From Planctomycetota bacterium (GTDB lineage Bacteria; Planctomycetota; Phycisphaerae; Phycisphaerales; UBA1924), in the NCBI GenBank assembly GCA_013285505.1, contig CP053450.1:1100796-1164795 (forward strand): a DNA stretch of 64,000 bases. The letters run 5' to 3'. The notes under the pieces are model-generated. The model was not told the DNA's origin and ran no database searches. It worked only from the letters and a program-made list of their open reading frames with translations. Of the stretch, positions 16,362 to 26,953 are shown in pieces (positions within the stretch are counted from its first letter, which is position 1; each line of letters opens with the position of its first letter). Position numbers and translations under genes: made by a program.

Positions 16362-17106
16362 ATGAAGACCCGGATGATGGCGGTGGTGTGTGTGGTGGGG
16401 CTGGCGGGGGCGGTTGCCCCGGGCGTGGCTGCGGGAGTGGGGGCCGGGGAGTCGGTGGCGGTGGAGACGGTGGTGTTCGGGCCGCCGGCGATCTGTCTGG
16501 TGATCGAGTCTGAGGAGCCGGGGGGTGAAGTTTGGGGACGGGGTGCTGTCGAAGACGCGGGGGTATTCGGCGGACAGGGCGGTGGGGGACGGGCTGAAGA
16601 CGCTGGCGACGAGCGGGGATGTGTTGAGCCATCTGGAGACGATCCGGCGGATGGCGGTGTATCTGGATCGGGACGAGGGCGCGGGCGAACCGGGTGCTGG
16701 CGCAGTTGCTGGCGCGGGCGGCGGCCGCGGAGGCGGACGGGGCGGAGGCGTCGGTGCGTGCCCTGGCGTGGCTGGACGCGGGGTTTTCGCGGGGGCGTTG
16801 TCGCACATCGGGACGGGTGTGGGCTGGAAGCCGGGGTATGCGCAGGGTGTGCAGGGGCTGACGTGGCTGGAGCGGGCGGCGGAGGCTGCGGGGGAGAGTG
16901 AGGGGGGTCTGGACGTGGGGGCGGTCTACTTCGCGGCGGCGTTGGTCTCGCACCCGGCGATGCGGGAGAGCAAGCGGGATCTGTACGAGCGGTTTATGCG
17001 GGAGGCGCTGGGGCGGGCGGAGCGCGGGTCGCTGCTGGCCAAGAACATCGAGGCGCATCTGGAGCACTTTGACGAGTCGGCGGCGTCGTTTCGTTCGGCC
17101 GGGTGA
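16362..17106 (+). CDS. Exported hypothetical protein, three frameshifts
   Basis: ATG 16362 follows AGGAG at 16351 and opens a signal peptide (MKTRMMAVVCVVGLAGAVAP). Protein-like sequence then moves between frames near 16520, 16676 and 16790: AICLVIESEEP, then FGDGVLSKTRGYSADRAVGD, SHLETIRRMAVYLDRD, RANRVLAQLLARAAAAEADG, and a clean last part with HIGTGVGWKPGYAQGVQGLT and LLAKNIEAHLEHFDESAAS. Restored, it would be about 247 residues, helical and periplasmic. It lies 40 bases before an ECF sigma factor gene that is also frameshifted. The family is not recognised. The repeated single-base shifts suggest sequence error, but recent decay cannot be excluded. Confidence 0.55.
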
Positions 17107-17145
17107 CCTGCGGGGTGAGTTGCGGGCGGAGGTGTGTGCGGCTTG

Positions 17146-17762
17146 ATGCGGGACGGCGCGACATCGCGAGGCGGGGCGGGCGCAGCGGCGATGGACGGTG
17201 CGCCCGCTCGCTGCGCGGACGGGGTGGGTGAGGCGTCGGATCGGGAGTTGGTGGTGCGCGCGGGGGGTGGGGATCGGGAGGCGTTCGCGGCGTTGTATCG
17301 GCGGCACGTGTCGATGGTGCACGGGGTGGTGCTGGCCAGGCTGGGCCGGGCGGGGCGGAGTGAGGCCGAGGACGTGACGCAGGAGGTGTTTGTGGTGGCG
17401 TGGCGTCGGCTGGGTGAGGTGCGGGACGGGGAAGCGGTGGGGGCGTGGCTGGTGTCGATTGCGCGGAGGCGGGCTGCGGATTGGGCGCGGGCGAGTGGGC
17501 GGCGGCGCGCGCGAGTTGGTGCGGGGTGGTGCGAAGGTCGCGGAAGCGTCGTGTGCTGATCCGCGGACGGAGGAGGTGTTGGCGATGGTGTGGGCGTTGC
17601 CGGAGAAGTCTCGAGAGGTGTTGGTGCTGCGGTTTGTGGTGGGGATGACTGGGGGGCAGATCGGGATGTGCCTGCGGATGTCGCCCGGGCGCGGTGCGGG
17701 TGAGTCTGCACCGGGGGATGGGGCGGCTGCGGGCGGCGATGGCGGAGGTGAGCGATGCGTAA
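17146..17762 (+). CDS. ECF RNA polymerase sigma factor, two frameshifts
   Basis: ATG 17146 follows GGAGGT. The first part, SDRELVVRAGGGDREAFAAL with YRRHVSMVHGVVLARLGR and SEAEDVTQEVFVVAWRRL, is sigma region 2. The frame changes near 17508 in a GCGCGC run. RTEEVLAMVWALPEKSREVL with LRFVVGMTGGQIGMCLRMSP is region 4. Near 17690 an extra C shifts the frame once more, and restoring it gives GAVRVSLHRGMGRLRAAM and a stop at 17760-17762. The product would be about 205 residues. The stop overlaps the start of the FecR-like gene (TAATG), so they were translationally coupled. Confidence 0.75.
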
Positions 17763-18775
17763 TGGAGCCGCGGGAGCAACGCGGCGGGCGGCCCGAGGGT
17801 GCGGACTGGCTGGTGGATGGTGTCGGTGCGTCGGATGGGGCGGAGCGGGATGTGGAGTCGGCGCTGCGCGGGGCGCGGTGGGACGGGGATGTGGACGGGT
17901 TGATGGCGCGGCTGGATGGGGACGCGATCGTGGAGGGTGCGCGCGGGTGGTGGTGCGGCGGTCGGTGCTGGCGCTCGCGGCGGCGGTGACGCTGGCGGCG
18001 GGGGGTGTGGGTGTTTGGGCCTTGGGGTGGGGGCGGGGTGGATCTGGATTCGTGGCGTCGGGTGGCTGGCGGCGGGGCCGGTGCGGTGTGGTCAGCGGGG
18101 GCGTGGATCGAGACCGGGTCGGGTGAGGCGGTCGAGGTGGCGTCGGACGCGGTGGGGCGGGTGACGGTGGGGCCGGATTCGCGGGTGCGGCTGGTGCGTG
18201 CGGGGGGAGGGTGAGCACCGGTTGGAGCTGGCGGAGGGGTCGATCGAGGCGTTTATCTATCGCGCCGCCGCGGCTGTTCTTTGTAGACACGCCGGGGGCG
18301 ACGGCGGTGGACATGGGGTGTGTGTATGAGATGGATGTGGCCGCGGACGGGAGCGGGCTGCTGCGGGTGACGGGGGGCTGGGTGGAGCTGCGGCGTGAGG
18401 GTGCGGGCGGGTTTGCGGGTGTGAGTCGGGTGCCGGCGGGGGCGGTGTGCCGGCTGGGGGTTGGTGGCGAGCCGGGGTTGCCGTGGTTTGAGGATGCGGG
18501 TGAGGGGTTTGGCGGGCTGGTGGAGGGGGCGGCGTCGGGCGAGGCGGGGGGCGTTGGATGGGGTGCTGGAGGCGGCGCGGGCGCGGGACGGGTTGACGCT
18601 GTGGCACCTGGTGGCGCGGTCGGCGGGTGAGGAGCGGGCGCAGGTGGTAGCGCGGTTGTTGGAGCTGGTGCCGCCGAAGGAAGCCGGGGTCGGTGCGGCG
18701 GTGGTGTCTGCGGACGCGGCGGGTGCGGATGCGGCGATGGAGGCGTGGTGGTACGACGTGCGGCGGGCGTGGTGA
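17762..18775 (+). CDS. FecR-type sigma regulator, membrane-bound, several frameshifts
   Basis: The gene starts at ATG 17762, overlapping the sigma factor stop. The cytoplasmic part contains DVESALRGARWDGDVDGLMA. After a shift near 17945 comes a membrane helix (VLALAAAVTLAAGGVGVWAL). After further shifts near 18050 and 18215 comes a FecR-like domain (AWIETGSGEAVEVASD, GRVTVGPDSRVRL, LFFVDTPGATAVDMGCVYEM, LRVTGGWVEL, SRVPAGAVCRL). After another shift near 18545 comes a C-terminal helical part (LWHLVARSAGEERAQVVARL, AMEAWWYDVRRAW). FecR proteins relay a periplasmic signal to their ECF sigma partner. Either this unit is decaying or this stretch is poorly sequenced. Confidence 0.65.
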
Positions 18776-18802
18776 GCCGGGGTTGCTGGGATGCCGAATA
18801 GA

Positions 18803-18837
18803 CAACGGGCCCGCCGGTGGAGGCGGGCCCGTCGTTG
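18803..18837. terminator. Bidirectional intrinsic terminator
   Basis: The arms ACGGGCCCGCC (18805-18815) and GGCGGGCCCGT (18822-18832) form an 11-bp stem with a six-base loop, between two convergent genes (ends at 18775 and 18866). The flanks are CAA and CGTTG rather than long T runs. Confidence 0.7.
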
Positions 18838-18865
18838 AGACCGGACTGGTTGTCGGTGGTCGCGA

Positions 18866-19555
18866 CTAGCGGCGACGACGGACGGCGGCGATGCCGCCGA
18901 GGCCGAGGAGGGCGAGGCCCGAGGGTGCCGGGACGGCGAGCCAGTCGATGGCGTTCTGTGTGAAGAGGCGGTTGTCGGCCGCGCCGAGGTTGGCGGTGTC
19001 CCAGATGTTGGAATCGAGGACGGTGAGGACGTTGTCGGTGTCGCCCCAGAGGGTGGCGAAGTTCTGGGTGAAGAGTTCGATGCCACCGTCGGCGGTCGAG
19101 CCGGAGCTGATGTCCACGGTCGAGATGCCGTTGGTGATGTCGTTGTTGATGACGGGGCTGGCGATGCTGTCAGCGTTGCCGTCCACGAAACTGCCGAACG
19201 CGCCGAGGACGGAGGCGTTCCAGGAGGGCCAGTTGAAGTTTTCACCGATGATGACAACGCGGCGGCCGGTGGCTGCGAACGCCAGGAGGTTGCTGACCTC
19301 GTCGTTGCTCAGCGGGGCGTCGAAGCGCTGATCGAGCCAGAGGCGGTCGTAGGTGAGCAGGGCGTTGAGATCGCTGATGTCGCCGCCGAGGGTGACGGAG
19401 CTGAAGGTGGTGTCGATGTAGGACGTGGTGTCGGACCATCGGGTGGTGCCGTAGCGGGCGTCGTAGTTGGTGTTGGGCTGGCTGACGAACAGCGACTGGC
19501 CGAGCGCGCTGGCGGCGACTCCGGCGGTGACGATCGTGATGGCAATGGCTTTCAT
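18866..19555 (-). CDS. Secreted protein with PEP-CTERM-like anchor
   Basis: A 229-residue protein. I chose ATG 19555 (MKAIAITIVTAGVAASALGQ) because it opens a typical signal peptide and the upstream in-frame extension is charged. The body contains DLNALLTYDRLWLDQRF, TGRRVVIIGENFNWPSWN and NDITNGISTVDISSGSTADG, which resembles a flavodoxin-like/ThuA-like fold that tests whether an interval or path is set. The C-terminus is VPAPSGLALLGLGGIAAV plus four arginines, a PEP-CTERM-like sorting tail in the variant common in Phycisphaerae. It is convergent with the FecR-type gene and divergent from atpD. Confidence 0.8.
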   Translation of the reverse strand: MKAIAITIVTAGVAASALGQSLFVSQPNTNYDARYGTTRWSDTTSYIDTTFSSVTLGGDISDLNALLTYDRLWLDQRFDAPLSNDEVSNLLAFAATGRRVVIIGENFNWPSWNASVLGAFGSFVDGNADSIASPVINNDITNGISTVDISSGSTADGGIELFTQNFATLWGDTDNVLTVLDSNIWDTANLGAADNRLFTQNAIDWLAVPAPSGLALLGLGGIAAVRRRR

Positions 19556-21358
<1,803 letters not shown>

Positions 21359-21390
21359 GCCGAGCTGCTTGTCTGAACCTGAGTTACTGC

Positions 21391-21430
21391 AAGAGCCCCG
21401 GCCGGTTGGTCGGGGCTCTTGTTGTTTTCG
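21391..21430 (+). terminator. Intrinsic terminator of atpD
   Basis: A perfect 10-bp stem, AAGAGCCCCG (21391-21400) with CGGGGCTCTT (21411-21420), with a ten-base loop, followed by GTTGTTTTC. Confidence 0.85.
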
Positions 21431-21480
21431 GGAGCGACTGCGGGACTTTGATACACTCGGGCGAACAGGAGGAACGCACC

Positions 21481-22011
21481 ATGGAGACTGATCGGACGCA
21501 GATCCCCGAGGAGCGGTTGCGGGTGTTGCCCGTTCTGGTGGCGGCGTTAACGATTGGTGTGGTGCTGTTCGCGGGGGTGTCAGTGATCCTGCGCCTGACG
21601 GGTTCCGGCGGAACCGGCGGGGCAGGGGCACCCGGCGCGGGCGGCGAGGAGACGGGGGTCCCGAATGTGTTGTGGATGGCTCTCGCCGGGGTTACGATTG
21701 CCGGGATCGTTGGGTATTTCGTGGTCGGCGCGGCCGCGAGGGGGCGGGCGCGTCGGGTGTGGGAGACCCGGGAGGACGATGAGCGCGGGCACGCGGCGTT
21801 GGTGCAATTGCTGACGGTGACGACGATTGTTCGGGGGGCGATCGCGGAGGGGTTCGGGTTGTTCGCCGGGGTGTTGATTCTGATGCACGGCGAGCTGTGG
21901 CCGCTGGCAGTGACAGGGGTGTCGGTGTTGTTGATGGCGGCATTGTTGCCGGTGCGGCCGCGGTTCCGTGCGATGCAGGAAGCGGCGACGGGGGAGCGGA
22001 CTCTCGTATGA
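21481..22011 (+). CDS. Hypothetical membrane protein with four predicted helices
   Basis: A 176-residue protein. ATG 21481 is preceded by AGGAGG, 10 bases away. Hydrophobic segments lie at about residues 15-37 (VLPVLVAALTIGVVLFAGVS), 61-83 (VLWMALAGVTIAGIVGYFVV), 112-131 (TVTTIVRGAIAEGFGLFAGV) and 137-155 (LWPLAVTGVSVLLMAALLP). The loop between helices one and two is very Gly-rich. It lies 120 bases after the atpD terminator on the same strand, so it has its own promoter. No family assigned. Confidence 0.75.
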   Translation: METDRTQIPEERLRVLPVLVAALTIGVVLFAGVSVILRLTGSGGTGGAGAPGAGGEETGVPNVLWMALAGVTIAGIVGYFVVGAAARGRARRVWETREDDERGHAALVQLLTVTTIVRGAIAEGFGLFAGVLILMHGELWPLAVTGVSVLLMAALLPVRPRFRAMQEAATGERTLV

Positions 22012-22135
22012 GAGTCGACCCGCCGGCCGCTGATGATGCGGTGGCGGTCTGTCTCGGGGACCGCGCGGGGTGCTGGTAGAGTCTTGCTGTGCAGTCGGTA
22101 CATAGTCCACGGAGTGGGAAGAAACAGGGTGCGAC

Positions 22136-23374
22136 ATGGACATGCAGAAGCTGATCGGGTGGCTCGGGGCTCTGGTGGCGATCTCGGTGATACTCGGGTG
22201 CGACGCCGGCCGCACGGGGCCCGGGAAGAACGGCACGGAGCCGGTGAGTTCGGCGGCGTCTTTCTCATTCCGGGATGCGGTGAGCTGGGAAGGCTTCCCA
22301 GACAGGCTGACAACCTCGATTTCGATCCGGAACAAAACTGAGCAGAAGATCACGCAGGCCTACATCTCGGCGAGTGGCGCCGCGAGCTTTGGTGGGGTGC
22401 AGGTGCTCTCGGAGTCGAGACCGATCAAGGTCGGCGAGACGTACACATCCCGCTTCAGCAGCACGGCCAACACCGCCGAGGGCAAGAGCGTCAGCATCAC
22501 GCTCGTGGCGGTGGTGCTGGAGGACGGCACGATGTATGGCGATGGTGACGTCGTGCATCCGTTCGGGTACATTCCAAGCCCGACGCTCGATGACATCAAC
22601 TCCCTGTCCGTCGGGATCCTCCGGGAGGTTGTCACCCCCGAGTTGCTCGATGCGATGACTCCAGAGGTTAGAGCCCGGTACGACGAACGCATGGCGGAGG
22701 AACCGGTGGAGAATGTCGTATTACCGTCGCCTCAGGCGGCTCGCTCTACGGAGCCGGGCGGCGCCGCGGAGCCGCCTTCATCACGCCGACCCGCGGCGTT
22801 GGTCTCCTCGATTTCGGTATGCGAGGAGGACCTCTGGGGCCCCGATGATCTTCAGGTGTTGCATGCGGAGTATGGCGCGGGTGATGCCACGGTTGACGTC
22901 ACCGAGCGGGTGCGGGACCTCGTGGCCGAAGGGTTGCATGGGATCTCAGTGCGTTCAGACACGCTCGGTGTGCCCGACCCCGCGGTGGGCGAATTGAAGA
23001 CGCTGACGATCACGCTCTCAATCGATGGTCGAGAGGACACCTGGGAGGGCGAGGAGAAGTCCGCGATCGTGCTCGGCAGGCCGGGCCAAGTCGAACGGCT
23101 GATTGGCACGGTGTTTCCGGCCATTGAGGTTGGGGATACTCGGATCGTCGCCGCGTGGTACGGGGCGGAGGACGGTTGGGCCGACGTGATGTACGAATTG
23201 CACGAGATGGCCGATCGGGGCAGCGGGAGCGGTTTCACGTTCCGTTGCGGGGCGCCGTTCGGTGATCCCAAGCCCAACGTGGTGAAGGTGCTGCGCCTCT
23301 ACATTGAGCGGGACGGCGAGCGCCTGGTCGCGGAGTTTCCCGAGCGGCACGAGGTGCGTTTGCCGTTGGAGTGA
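22136..23374 (+). CDS. Lipoprotein with two DUF3395-like domains
   Basis: A 412-residue protein starting MDMQKLIGWLGALVAISVIL with lipobox ILGC at about residue 22. Residues 40-160 form a domain that appears to be beta-rich. Two related modules of ~75 residues follow. The first runs from HAEYGAGDATVDVTERVRDL to GVPDPAVGELKTLTITLSID, and the second from AAWYGAEDGWADVMYELHEM to FGDPKPNVVKVLRLYIERDG. Both match, from memory, the DUF3395 pattern (YGA..DVT..V..L, DP..G..K.L.V.Y) found at the end of some DnaJ-like proteins. A bacterial lipoprotein carrying two such modules is unusual. It has no obvious operon partner. Confidence 0.75.
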   Translation: MDMQKLIGWLGALVAISVILGCDAGRTGPGKNGTEPVSSAASFSFRDAVSWEGFPDRLTTSISIRNKTEQKITQAYISASGAASFGGVQVLSESRPIKVGETYTSRFSSTANTAEGKSVSITLVAVVLEDGTMYGDGDVVHPFGYIPSPTLDDINSLSVGILREVVTPELLDAMTPEVRARYDERMAEEPVENVVLPSPQAARSTEPGGAAEPPSSRRPAALVSSISVCEEDLWGPDDLQVLHAEYGAGDATVDVTERVRDLVAEGLHGISVRSDTLGVPDPAVGELKTLTITLSIDGREDTWEGEEKSAIVLGRPGQVERLIGTVFPAIEVGDTRIVAAWYGAEDGWADVMYELHEMADRGSGSGFTFRCGAPFGDPKPNVVKVLRLYIERDGERLVAEFPERHEVRLPLE

Positions 23375-23441
23375 TTGGGTATGGCGCGGATCCTGAAGCG
23401 GCGAGATAAGTTGGTCGGCACGGGCCCGGGATGCAGGAAAT

Positions 23442-24663
23442 GTGAGCGTGGGTGAGGCGCGGTACGAAGCACCGGGGTTTGATGATTCCGCCGCGCACGC
23501 GGCGGCGGCGCGGTTCTGTTCGCTGGCGTTTGGCGGCACTCTGGAGGGCGCGGTCGAGTGGTTGCGCGATCAGGCGCGGCACGAGAACCTGCGCGTGCTG
23601 CGGGAGGCGGACGGGTCGGTGGCGGCGTCGTTGATTGTGATCCCGATGGGGCAGTACTACGGCGGCAAGAGCGTGGAGATGGAGGGGATCGCGGGGGTGG
23701 CGGTGCCTCCGGAGGGGCGGGGGAAGGGTGCGGGGCTGCGGTTGATGCGCGCAGGTGCTGGACGCGGCCGGGCGTGGGGTGCCGGTGTCGTGTCTGTTTG
23801 CTTCGACGCAGGCGTTGTACCGGCAGGTGGGGTATGAGCAGTGCGGGGTGTTGTTTGAGACGACGCTGCCGCTGCGGACGATCGGCGTGCGCGAGCGGGG
23901 GATGGTGGTGCGCGAGCTGACGGAGGCGGATCAGCCGGCGGTCGCGTCGTGCTATGCGCGGTTTGCGGCGCGGTATGACGGGATGCTGGACCGGGGGGCG
24001 TATGTGTGGGGGCGGACGCGGTCGAACCGGGGGGAGGTGCGGCGGGGGTTCGGGATCTTTGGGGAGGGTGTTGGTGGTGCGCCGGGAGGGCTCGAGGCGT
24101 ATCTGTACTTTGCGCAGCGGCGGAAGGCGAGCACCGGTCGGCACGATGTGGCGGTGACGGATCTGGTGTTTTCGACGCCGCGGGGCGGGCGGAGGTTGCT
24201 GGGCTTTTTGAGCGATCTGGCGACGATCGGGGACGACGCGGTCTTTGACGGGGCGCCGGTGCACCCGTTGATGGCGTTGATGCCGCAGCAGTACTTTTCG
24301 GCCAAGTCGGTGGATGTGGCGATGCTGCGGGTGAACTTGGTGAAGGAGGCGCTCGAGGCGCGGGGGTATGCGCCGAGTGTGCGGGCGGAGGTGGTGGTGG
24401 AGGTGGAGGACGATTTGGTGGAGGCGAACGCGGGGGCGTGGCGGGTGCGGGTGGCGGATGGGCGCGCGAGGAGGTGGAGCGCGCGGGCGGGGATGCGCGG
24501 CGTGGCGGTGATGCGGTGTGATGTGCGGGGGTTGGCGGCGGTGTATGCGGGGTATTGCTCGGCGACGTCGGCTGCGGGGTTGGGTTGGGTGGAGGGGGAG
24601 GCGCTGGCGGTGATTGATGGGGTGTTTGCGGGGGATGGTGGGTGGATGGTGGATCGGTTTTGA
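23442..24663 (+). CDS. Eis-like GNAT N-acetyltransferase, one frameshift
   Basis: The gene starts at GTG 23442 (SVGEARYEAPGFDDSAAHAA). The first GNAT domain includes IAGVAVPPEGRGKGAGLRLM, the acetyl-CoA-binding signature. One base too many near 23752 shifts the frame, which then reads QVLDAAGRGVPVSCLFASTQ, LYRQVGYEQCGVLFETTLPL, a second GNAT-like domain (VTDLVFSTPRGGRRLLGFLS) and an SCP2-like end (VRVADGRARRWSARAGMRGV). The restored length of 406 residues matches the Eis family of multi-acetylating enzymes that modify aminoglycosides or proteins. The real substrate cannot be told from sequence. Confidence 0.8.
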
Positions 24664-24683
24664 GATGGGGTTGGTGATGTGGA

Positions 24684-24945
24684 GGGGCCCGGCGCTGATG
24701 CTTGGGGTTTGTGGAGGGGCTCGGCGCTGACGCTTAGGGCTCTTGGCTGGGGCCCGGCGCTGACGCTTAGGGCTCTTTGGATGGCCCGGCGCTGACGCTT
24801 GGGGCTCTTTGGATGGCCCGGCGCTGACGCTTAGGGGTCTTGGCTGGGGCCCGGCGCTGACGCTTAGGGCTCTTTGGATGGCCCGGCGCTGACGCTTGGG
24901 GCTCTTTGGATGGCCCGGCGCTGAGGCTTGGGGCTCCTAGGATCG
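24684..24945. repeat. Tandem array of eight ~32-bp units before fabD
   Basis: Eight units with the core GGCCCGGCGCTGACGCTTRG and then GGCTCTT, separated by 5-8 bases (TGGAT, GGCTGG). The first and last units are the most diverged. The core can fold on itself (GCCC..GGGC, GCG..CGC). The array ends five bases before the fabD start codon, so it covers the normal promoter and ribosome site. Confidence 0.85.
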
Positions 24946-24949
24946 GGAC

Positions 24950-25969
24950 ATGAGCAGCGACAACGGCGTGATTGTGTTGTGTCCCGGTCAGGGGGCGCAG
25001 GCGGTGGGGATGGCGAAGGCCTGGCACGAGGCTTCGGCGGAGGCGCGGGCGGTGTTTGCCGAGGCCGACGGGTTGATGGCGGAGCTGTGGGCGGGTGATG
25101 AGGCGACCAGCGGGCTGCCGGCGCTCTCGGAGGTCTGCTTCGGCGGTCCGGAGGATGTGCTGAACCGGACGGACGTGTCGCAGCCGGCGATCTATGTGTC
25201 GTCGGTGGCGTGTCTGGCGGGGGTGCGGGGGCGGCTGGGTGAGGTGCCTCTCGCGGCGACGGCGGGGTTGTCGCTGGGTGAGTACACGGCGTTGCACGTG
25301 GCGGGGGCGATCGGCTTTGCCGATGGGCTGCGGCTGGTGGCGTTGCGTGGCCGGGCGATGCAGGACGCGGCGGTGGCGTCTCCGAGCGGGATGGTGGCGT
25401 TGATCGGGGCGGACGAGGCGCAGGCGGAGGCGGTGTGCGTCAAAGCTCTGGAGAACGCGGCGGGTGCTGCGGACAAGGCGGGCACGGAGGTGCTGGTCGC
25501 GGCGAATTTCAATGCGCCGGGGCAGGTGGTGGTGAGCGGGAGTCGGGCGGCGTGTGAGCTGGCGGTGGCGGTGGCTGGGGAGATGGGGCTGCGGGCGACG
25601 GCGCTGCCGGTGGCGGGGGCGTTTCATTCGCCGCTGATGGCTCCTGCGGCGGAGCGTCTGGGGGAGGCACTGGCGGCGACGGCGATCGGTGAGCCCGGGT
25701 GTGTGGTGATGTCGAACGTGACGGGGGAGCCGCACGGGGCTGGCGGGGCTGGTAGCATGGCCGACTCTGTCCGCCAGCGGCTGGTGGAGCAGTTGACGAG
25801 CCCTGTGCGTTGGTCGGCGTGTTGTGCGTGGCTGATCGGGAATGCGCAAGTCGGGGGCGGGTCGGAGTTTGTGGAGCTTTCGCCGGGCAAGACGCTGGGC
25901 GGGCTGATGCGTCGGATAGACCGCGGGACAAAGGTGAAGAGTTATGACGATCCAGCTTCGGTGGAATAG
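24950..25969 (+). CDS. fabD: Malonyl-CoA:ACP transacylase
   Basis: A 339-residue protein starting MSSDNGVIVLCPGQGAQAVG at ATG 24950. It has the oxyanion motif CPGQGAQ, the nucleophile elbow GLSLGEY (Ser 108, where the family normally has GHSLGEY, so the usual His is Leu), an arginine in LRGRAMQDA and the catalytic His in GAFHSPLM. It loads malonyl groups onto acyl carrier protein for fatty acid synthesis. The end overlaps the next lipoprotein gene by 26 bases. The usual His before the nucleophile, which is replaced here, helps shape the active site, so activity deserves a check, though substitutions at this place are known in the superfamily. Confidence 0.92.
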   Translation: MSSDNGVIVLCPGQGAQAVGMAKAWHEASAEARAVFAEADGLMAELWAGDEATSGLPALSEVCFGGPEDVLNRTDVSQPAIYVSSVACLAGVRGRLGEVPLAATAGLSLGEYTALHVAGAIGFADGLRLVALRGRAMQDAAVASPSGMVALIGADEAQAEAVCVKALENAAGAADKAGTEVLVAANFNAPGQVVVSGSRAACELAVAVAGEMGLRATALPVAGAFHSPLMAPAAERLGEALAATAIGEPGCVVMSNVTGEPHGAGGAGSMADSVRQRLVEQLTSPVRWSACCAWLIGNAQVGGGSEFVELSPGKTLGGLMRRIDRGTKVKSYDDPASVE

Positions 25970-26855
25970 GCAGCGCGGCGCTCGGGCGATGGCTCGGGTG
26001 GTGTGCGCGATGACGGCGGTCTCGGTGTTGGGGCTTGCCTCGTGCAAGAAGGAGGAGCCCGCGCCTCCGCCGCCTCCTCCGCCGAAGCCGCGGGTTGAGG
26101 CGCCCACACCGCTGGACGCCGGGAGCGTGCTGCAGTCGATGGGTGTGGATGCTCGGGTGGAGTTTGCCGAGGATGCTGCGCCTGTGGACCGTGGGCTCGC
26201 GGAGGCGGCGATCCGGCTGGCCGATGCGATCGCGCGGGGCGATGACGAGGCGTTGCGGGGGCTGCTCGACAAGAGCGACCACGGGGCGTTGGACAAGCTG
26301 ATCGGCGACGGGCAGTGGTATGAGGCGACGGGGAAGATCGAGGCGGTGCGGATCGTGTCGATCGACGGCGGGGCGCGGTTGAACAGGGCGCCGGAGCGGG
26401 CCGAGGTGGGCCTTGCGGTGCAGGACCCGGACGGGGCGTACATCATGCTCTGGGCGGGGCGGAAGGTGCTCGACGACTGGATGTTTACGGCGCGGCCGGC
26501 GACGGATCAGGTGCGCGGGCGGGCGTCGGCGTGGGACGGGGTGTCGGGTGCGATGCTGGCGGACTCGGGGTCTTCGTTCGGGTTTGGCGGCGGCGGCGAT
26601 GCCGGCGGGCTTTCGCCGGAGATCCTGGCGCAGCTGCAGCAGTTGGGGATCGATCCGAACAACCCGGATCCGGCGCAGCTCTCGGCGCTGCTTGATCAGC
26701 TTGAGGGCGTGCTGCCGCCGGATCAGTTGCAGCAGCTTCGTGACCTGATCGAGTCTCTGGGCGGGGCGCCGGCGGATGCCGCGGACTCCGGGGCGGATGA
26801 CGGGGGTGATGCGGGTGGTCGTCAGCCGGGCGGGCGTCGGCCGGGTGGCGGTTGA
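25944..26855 (+). CDS. Hypothetical lipoprotein in the fab operon
   Basis: A 303-residue protein. The start at ATG 25944 lies inside the end of fabD; an internal start at 25989 (MARVVCAMTAV) would give a more typical signal peptide. The lipobox is GLASC, followed by a KKEEPAPPPPPPPKP linker. The middle (DRGLAEAAIRLADAIARGDD, GLLDKSDHGALDKLIGDGQW) resembles a small domain that measures accumulating load. The C-terminal half has Gly/Ala-rich and leucine-rich helices (PEILAQLQQLGIDPNNPDPA) and ends in a Gly/Arg-rich tail. It is probably cotranscribed with fabD and fabG, but no role in fatty acid synthesis can be inferred. Confidence 0.7.
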   Translation: MTIQLRWNRQRGARAMARVVCAMTAVSVLGLASCKKEEPAPPPPPPPKPRVEAPTPLDAGSVLQSMGVDARVEFAEDAAPVDRGLAEAAIRLADAIARGDDEALRGLLDKSDHGALDKLIGDGQWYEATGKIEAVRIVSIDGGARLNRAPERAEVGLAVQDPDGAYIMLWAGRKVLDDWMFTARPATDQVRGRASAWDGVSGAMLADSGSSFGFGGGGDAGGLSPEILAQLQQLGIDPNNPDPAQLSALLDQLEGVLPPDQLQQLRDLIESLGGAPADAADSGADDGGDAGGRQPGGRRPGGG

Positions 26856-26953
26856 GTTGAAGTGTCTCGGGGGTGTCCCGGGCGTTGCGCTCGGGGCTGG
26901 TTGGTGCGCGGGCGTGGGGCCCGTGGGCTCTGGTTTGCGGAAAGGGGTTTGGC

